NCBI RefSeq assembly: GCF_030272615.1
Contig: NC_081408.1
Coordinates: 766,851,330-766,915,329, forward strand
Length of the DNA: 64,000 nucleotides
Reading direction: 5' to 3'
From: Cryptomeria japonica
Lineage: Eukaryota; Streptophyta; Pinopsida; Cupressales; Cupressaceae
Below are positions 58,345 to 64,000 of the stretch, piece after piece. The notes beneath the pieces were generated by a model that saw only the letters and a list, made by a program, of their open reading frames with translations, did not search any database and was not told where the DNA came from. A program made the position numbers and the translations under genes. The stretch's first letter is position 1; every line of letters starts with the position of its first letter.

Positions 58345-58990
58345 TCAGATTGTTTTTTAGCCGAAAGAAAGAATAGAACAATTATGAAAGTGGCATGAAG
58401 TATGATAAAAGAAAAACACTTACCAAATGAGTATTGGGCTAAAGCAGTTGCAAGTTCTATATACATATTAAATAGATGTGAAACAAAAGCCGTGACAAAT
58501 AAAACACCAGAAGAAGCTTGGAGCACAAGGAAGCACAATATAGCACGTTTGAGTCTTTGGATGTGTGGCATACTCATTGGTACCTCAAGAATTGAGAAAG
58601 AAACTAGATGATAGAGGGGAAAAGTGCATATTTGTGGGATATAGTGAACAATCCAAGGCATATAAGCTATACAATCCCATCACAAAGAAGCTGATAATAA
58701 GCTGAGATGTTGAGTTTGATGAGGAAGAAGCTTGGGATGGTAGCATAGACAAAACAAATACAATTACAACTAATGTTCCACAAGATAATGAAGAGAATGA
58801 AACTCAAGTTGAGAATCCTACTACACAAGAAAATGTTCCAACAACACCTATCAGGGTACCTATCACTCGAAATCCTACTACTCCAGCAAGTAATAATAAT
58901 AGTGAGTCTTATAATAAGCATTCCCAAGAGAATGGAGGGGGAGAAGTGAGAGAAGGGGGAAGCATTGTATTTGAATTCAGGGTAGGGTAG
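58345..58990 (+). pseudogene. pol: Element F integrase, C-terminal half
   Basis: Reading resumes with AERKNRTIMKVA, the conserved Glu region of copia integrase, and continues MIKEKHLPNEYWAKAVASSI, NRCETKAVTNKTPEEAW and, after a frame change, VFGCVAYS-type and KCIFVGYSEQSKAYKLYNP. An acidic, Thr/Asn/Pro-rich linker follows. It ends near 58985, where LINE 2 begins before any reverse transcriptase. Confidence 0.88.
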
Positions 58991-59039
58991 GAAACCCTGC
59001 AATGGATAGCAAAACTAGGGGGAGAATGGAAAGGATGAT

Positions 59040-60624
59040 TCTTGAGATTGCTTGGATTCCTTTGAGCCTAGTGGAAAGGACCCAGTGGATGGGGACCCAC
59101 AAGAAGCTGACAAGCCTATCAATCCTAATGGAGAAAATGGTGACTCACGTGCTGAAGACACTCCTAGGTAGGAATCTATTCGAAGGGACAATGACCGGTC
59201 TTGGACTTCCCTATTCAGTGTCAAACTGAGTGGAAAGTCATCTCTTCCTCCAGTTCGCAATATCTGAGACCCAGAAAAGGGAAGATTCACTATTTATATT
59301 CTAGACCCTATTATTGATCATAACATTAACCTTATGGCAATGACACTAGTTGGAAAAATTTTGGGCCCCAGGCCAAATATTGATATTGTTAGGACTTTTG
59401 CTAAATGCAAATGGGCATTTAAAGGGCAAGTTGATATCACCACTACGTCCGAAGGCACATTGTCTTTGGCCTTCTCTTGCAAGGAAGATATGTCAAGAGT
59501 GCTTTGTGATGGCCCTTGGCTGATGGGTAAAGCAATGCTAGCTCTGCAAAAATGGGTGCCTAAGATGGACCTAAATGAATTCTTCTTTGTTCAGGCTTAG
59601 AAGATGTGTTTAAAGGAATTGCTATCTCTTTCGGTGAACTCCTCTCTATGGACCCTATAACAATGACTAGAAGAAGACTTACCTTTGCTAGGATCTATGT
59701 GGCAGTTATGCAAGGCACATATATGCACTTATCCATTGAAATCAACTTGATTGGGAAAATGGAACCAACCTTTGGAATATGAAAGTGTCCCTTTCACTTT
59801 CTTTCATTGCAAAAAAGCAGGACATACAACAAGGAAATGCCTTCTTCGGGATGTCAAAAAAAAAGAAATGAAACAAAAGGAAATGCAATAGAAAGCAATA
59901 AAACCCAGTTAAGCAACCTGAGGACTTTGAAAAAGAGAAAATAATCGAAGAGGCCCAGGGTGTCATCATCCCTGAAACGATAGAGAAACAAATGGATGTT
60001 AATATGGAAAACCCATAAATACCTTTGATTGATGAAGGTAAAATGGATCAAACAGGTAAAGACAATAGAGAACAACAAGATACCAATTAGGAGGATCAAA
60101 GAAGTGATAACCTAGAAGAAGGAGAAATAGAGGTGGTGTTATAGGACAATGAGGAAGCAGATTTGAATCACATTACAAAAAACACTAGCAGAGACAGCCT
60201 CAGTAGCGATTATGAAGAAGCCTAGAAGTGTTTGATCCTTGGAGGAATCTCGTTGTTGGGATCACAACAATTAGTAGAGAGGGTAAAATCCACCATCCAA
60301 CAATCACCAACAACCTCACTGCTTAATGCTCAGTGGGCCAAGGTCAAAGATGCTGACTAGAAGATAACCACCCAGAACATTCAAGAGGAATATTACAATA
60401 CAAATGAAGTTGCAGAGCGAAACAGAGGGAGTAAAAAAGGGTCTAAATCTACCCCTCAAGCTAATTCAGTCAAGACAAGAAACTAGACCAAAGGTGACAT
60501 GGCTTTCAACCCATCTCCTCCTAGAAGGAAAAAAAGAAAGCCAGATCAGAGGTCAAGAGACAAGTAAGAATATAGCAGATGGTACTCAAATGACCATCCA
60601 TGAGGTATGTTCCCTAGTTAGAAA
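59040..60624 (+). pseudogene. LINE 2 ORF1 protein (DUF4283 and zinc knuckle)
   Basis: An acidic N-terminal reading (DSFEPSGKDPVDGDPQEADK) leads to MAMTLVGKILGPRPNIDIV at 59334 and GTLSLAFSCKEDMSRVLCDG with PWLMGKAMLALQKW, the same DUF4283-like region as LINE 1. A zinc knuckle FHCKKAGHTTRKC lies near 59800. The charged tail to 60624 has many stops. ORF2 begins at 60625. Confidence 0.82.
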
Positions 60625-61950
60625 ATGAAAATAGGTTCATGGAATATACGTCGACTGAATAGTCCACATAAACAAGATGTTCTTAGAAATTTAGTTAGAT
60701 AACATAAACCAGACATTGTTATTATCCAAGAAACTAAAATGACTAACAAGAAAGTAGAAAAGATTAAGCTTTTTAAGGATGGGGAAGTTCTCAGTGGAAG
60801 CTCTGATGGTGCTTATGGGGGCATTGCTATATTTTGGAACCTAAGGTGGGTTTCTAGGGAGCCAATCAAGAAGGATAGCAAGCTGGCTTTTATCAGGACT
60901 CATCACATTGGGGATGAAACCTCTTTACTACTAACCAATATTTATGCCCCTAATAATAGATTTGGTAGAAGCAAATTTTGGAAAAAGCTGGAAGCTATTA
61001 GGGTCCTTTACAAGGAGGATATATGGATTGTTATGGGGTATTTCAACACCCCCCTCCAAGACAATGAGAAATTTGGAGGTGTCCCCTCATAGCTAGAAAG
61101 TAGAATGGATCTTTTGAACTTTATCAATAACCAAGGTTTGCATGATATCGAGCTCCAAGTAGCCAAGTTTACCTGGATGAATAGGAGGATGGGAGATGAT
61201 CTTATTCAAGTTAGACTTGATAGAGCCCTCATTTCTAACGAGTGGTTTAACCATTATCAATTATCCCTCTCTCCTATCTCTAGGATAGGTTTTGATAATT
61301 TCCCATTTATTTTTGTTGTTGATAACATGATTGTTAAAAGAAATTTCCTGTTTAGATTTGAAAAGATGTGGATAGAAGACCCTAACCTTGTGCAAATCAT
61401 CGAGAAGTGGTGGTCTATTGATGTCAAAGGTATGGCTATGTATATAATTGCTAAAAAATTAAGAAATGTGAAGGACAATATTAAAAAATGGAATAACGAG
61501 GTTTTCGGAGATCTGTTTGCTGCCAAGGCCATAACCCAGTTGGAACTCAAGTAAATGCAGGATAAAATCCAAATGAGCGGATACAATGAAGTCTCAATCC
61601 GAGAGGAAAATAAAGTGCTTGTGAAGTATCACAAGATTACTAGAAGAGAGGAAGAATTTTGCAAACAAGCGTCTAGATCCCTATGGCTTAAAGTTGGGGA
61701 TAGAAATACTAGATTATTCCATATGACTGCAATGAAACACAAGACTGCTAATAGAATCTTGAAGCTGAAAATTGCGGGAACTGAAAAGAGGAAGGATGAT
61801 GAGATCGGGAAGGAAGCCAGGAACTTCTTTACTTCACTTCTTTCAATGGAATTTGGTCTGGATAGTCAGTCTCAGAGTGCCATCCTTGAGAATATCCCTT
61901 CTACTATTAGTGAGAATCAGAACAAGGCCTTGGTGCCCATCCCTTCTGAG
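60625..61950 (+). pseudogene. LINE 2 ORF2 endonuclease domain
   Basis: ATG at 60625 begins MKIGSWNIRRLNSPHKQDVL, a standard L1 endonuclease start. IIQETKM (catalytic Glu), GAYGGIAIFWN, NIYAPNN and IVMGYFNTPLQDNEKFGG follow, with FDNFPFIF replacing the usual SDH-type end. Stops occur at 60700, 61090 and 61552 but one frame holds to about 61990. Confidence 0.88.
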
Positions 61951-64000
61951 GAGGAAGTTAAAAAAGAGGTATTTTCTTTTGATGGGAACAAAACCCCAAG
62001 TCCGATGGATTTCCGTTATTCTTCTTTCAAACCTTCTGGGACATCCTCAAAGATGATGTTGTTAAAGGTGTGCATGAGTTTTTTGGGGCTATAATGATCT
62101 TAAAGGAACTTAATGCAACATTTTTGGTTCTAATACCTAAATGCCTAGGGGAACACTCTATGGATAAGTTTTGGCCAATAAGCTTATGCATCTCTTTCTA
62201 TAAAATTATTTCTAAGGTGGTTACAAGTAGGTTGCTAAGGAATCTTCCTCTAATCATTTTTCCCCAAAGGATTGGTTTTGTTCCTGGCAGACAAATCCTT
62301 GACTCTATCATTTCTATTCATGAAAACATTCATTTGCTGGGGATTTGAAAAACCAAGGATTTCTTATGAAGCTAGATTTGTCTAAAGCCTATGACCGTGT
62401 GGACTAGAGTTTCTTGGGTAAGGTGCTTAGAGCTTTTGGTTTTGGAGTGAGATTTATTAAGATGATTGATCAACTCATCTTGACTCCTTTTTTTGTCATT
62501 TTCAATGGGGTGCCTTCCCCATTTTTCAAAACTTCTAGGGGTATTAGGCAGGGGGATCCCATATCCCCTATACTCTTCATCATTTTGGCTGAATGTCTGG
62601 GTGGATTTATCAGCAACTTTGTTTCTTTGGTTCTCCTTTGGAGTATATGGCCCTCTTTTGGTTTTAGAGCATGTACTCATCAATAAATTATTGATGATAC
62701 CATTTTAATGGGATCATCCACTATCAAAGAAGCATCCAATCTAAAGAACCTTCCCAATACTTATAGTATGACATCGAGTCAAACAATCAATTGGGAGAAA
62801 AGATCTATTTTCTTCTTCAATACCCTGGAGCACACACAAATCAAAATGGCCTGGATCCTTGGATGCCGAATTAGTAAGCCTCCTGCTATCTACCTTGGCC
62901 TCCCCTTGGGATTGAAACCCTTAGAGCTGTTCTGGAATAGTTTTGTTGATAGATTTAGTAGAAAGTTGGCTGGTTGGAAACAGACCCTTCTTAGTCAAGT
63001 TGGAAAAGTCCAGCTTTTAAAATCTTCCCTCCAAAGTCTTCTGGTGTATACTTTAAGCCTTCTTAAAATCCTTGGAAAATTTGTTGATGCCATTGAGAAA
63101 ATCTAGAAAGCCTTCTTATTGTCTGGGGTTGATGAGAAGAAGAAAATGGCTCTCATAGCTTGGGAAAATGTGTGTAGACCCAAAAGGAAGGGGAGTCTGG
63201 GCTTAAGGAATATTAGAGCTTTGAACAAAACTCTCCTTGCCAAACAAATTTGTAGAACTTATCAGGGAAAAGGATAATGGAATGATATATGGAAGGTCAA
63301 GTACTTAAGGAAAGTTCCCACCATAGAGGATTTCCTGGTCCCAGATCAGATACCAAGTGGTTCTTTCATTTGGAATAGTGTTATCGAGGCTAAAGGTATT
63401 GCTAGTCTCGGCAATGTCTGGGCCATAGGTGATGGTAGGAAGTTGGACTTTTGGGACAATGCTTGCATTGGTGGAGCCCCTCTTAATAAGCATGCCTCTC
63501 ATATGCTCATCCAAAATTGTAAGTAGAAGATAGGTGCCAAAGTGGATAATTATTGGAAAGATCAAAAGTGGGTGGACATACGATCTATTGATCCCAAACT
63601 CAAGCAGGTAAATTTAATGATCAACCATGTTGTCTTAAATACTAGAAGGGAAGACCACATGGTGTGGTGTGGGACTTCCTCAGGGACTTATTCGGTCTCT
63701 TGATCTGTCCTTCTACTAGCACAATCACAAGATCCTACTCCTTGTTGGGCTAAGGCTTGGTGTTCAAGTTTGATTCCTAAAATAAATATTTTTTTGTGGA
63801 TCCTCTTGCAAAATAAGATTCTAACTACAGATAATTTGAGAAAGAGGGGCTTTTATTTCCAAAACATATGCTATCTCTATCTTAATAATGAGGAATCTGT
63901 GAACCACATTTTTTTACACTGTCCTTTTACCACTCCTATTTGAGGGATGTTTTTTCAAATGTGGGGGGTGAATTGGGTTTTTCCGAAGGAGATGCGGGAT
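61951..64000 (+). pseudogene. LINE 2 ORF2 reverse transcriptase
   Basis: A frame change near 61990 is followed by WPISLCISFYKIISKVV, RIGFVPGRQILDSIISIHEN, MKLDLSKAYDRVD, RGIRQGDPISPILFIILAEC and IIDDTILMGSS, the last preserving the catalytic aspartates (about 62690) beside a stop. YLGLPLGLKPLELFW and, near the window end, a zf-RVT-like reading ESVNHIFLHCPF are visible. The gene is cut by the window end. Confidence 0.9.

Larger units (their letters stand above)
47971..58990 (+). mobile_element. Element F: copia retrotransposon split by a LINE
   Basis: The 5' LTR (47971-48559) and primer site are followed by gag, protease and integrase up to about 50760. Integrase resumes at 58345 and continues to about 58985. 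LINE 1 and its trailing coding region lie between, and LINE 2 follows. Reverse transcriptase, RNase H and a 3' LTR are not in the window. Roughly 35 integrase codons are missing at the split, so a deletion accompanied or followed the insertion. Confidence 0.82.
58991..64000 (+). mobile_element. LINE 2: plant L1-type retrotransposon, cut by window end
   Basis: A second plus-strand LINE with ORF1, endonuclease, reverse transcriptase and the start of the zinc-binding domain. It is related to but clearly distinct from LINE 1. The left boundary is placed where element F's frame ends. Confidence 0.87.

Noticed and set aside
58332-59290. Minus-strand frames opposite element F integrase and the LINE 2 start
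   Set aside because: The plus strand carries clear integrase and ORF1 motifs; the minus frames are shadows.

Overview
The window looks like intergenic DNA from a land plant with a large, repeat-rich genome; a gymnosperm-like genome is my best guess, but no taxon-specific marker is visible. Plant features are copia elements primed at TGGTATCAGAGC, plant L1-type LINEs with DUF4283-like ORF1 (one with RNase H after the reverse transcriptase), a Helitron with short introns, a tRNA-derived SINE and a hAT transposase. I recognise no intact cellular gene. Nearly every coding region is a decayed transposon gene carrying in-frame stops or frameshifts.

Layout. 1-2971 is a very large palindrome with arms of about 1.47 kb. 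2972-6310 is AT-rich non-coding DNA with a truncated Helitron-like end (about 5055-5262) and a tRNA-derived SINE with a perfect 16-bp target duplication (5857-6128). 6311-15487 holds a broken Helitron: an unknown coding fragment, then an intron-containing Rep/helicase pseudogene (9364-14830), closed by a large hairpin ending in CTAG.

16695-47729 is a nest of mobile elements whose order can be read from LTRs and target duplications. Element A is a non-autonomous copia-like LTR element on the plus strand (16695-47729) encoding coiled coil, G-patch and zinc knuckle. Element B is a copia element on the minus strand (18437-46722) inserted in A with GGATA duplications. Element C is a giant hAT (19581-42702) inserted in one LTR of B, with 11-bp TIRs and imperfect 8-bp duplications. 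Inside C lie element D, a gypsy-like element with gag-protease only (25027-32816, GACCC duplications), and element E, a solo copia LTR (33141-34575). Removing D and E leaves a hAT of about 13.9 kb. It carries the transposase on the minus strand and a convergent frame of about 1,365 codons for an unrecognised G-patch/coiled-coil protein, plus two smaller decayed frames. This passenger-bearing hAT is the most unusual object here.

47971-64000 is a further plus-strand copia element (gag, protease, integrase). It is interrupted by one L1-type LINE (50790-56540) followed by an unrecognised third coding region, and by a second LINE from about 58990 to the window end.
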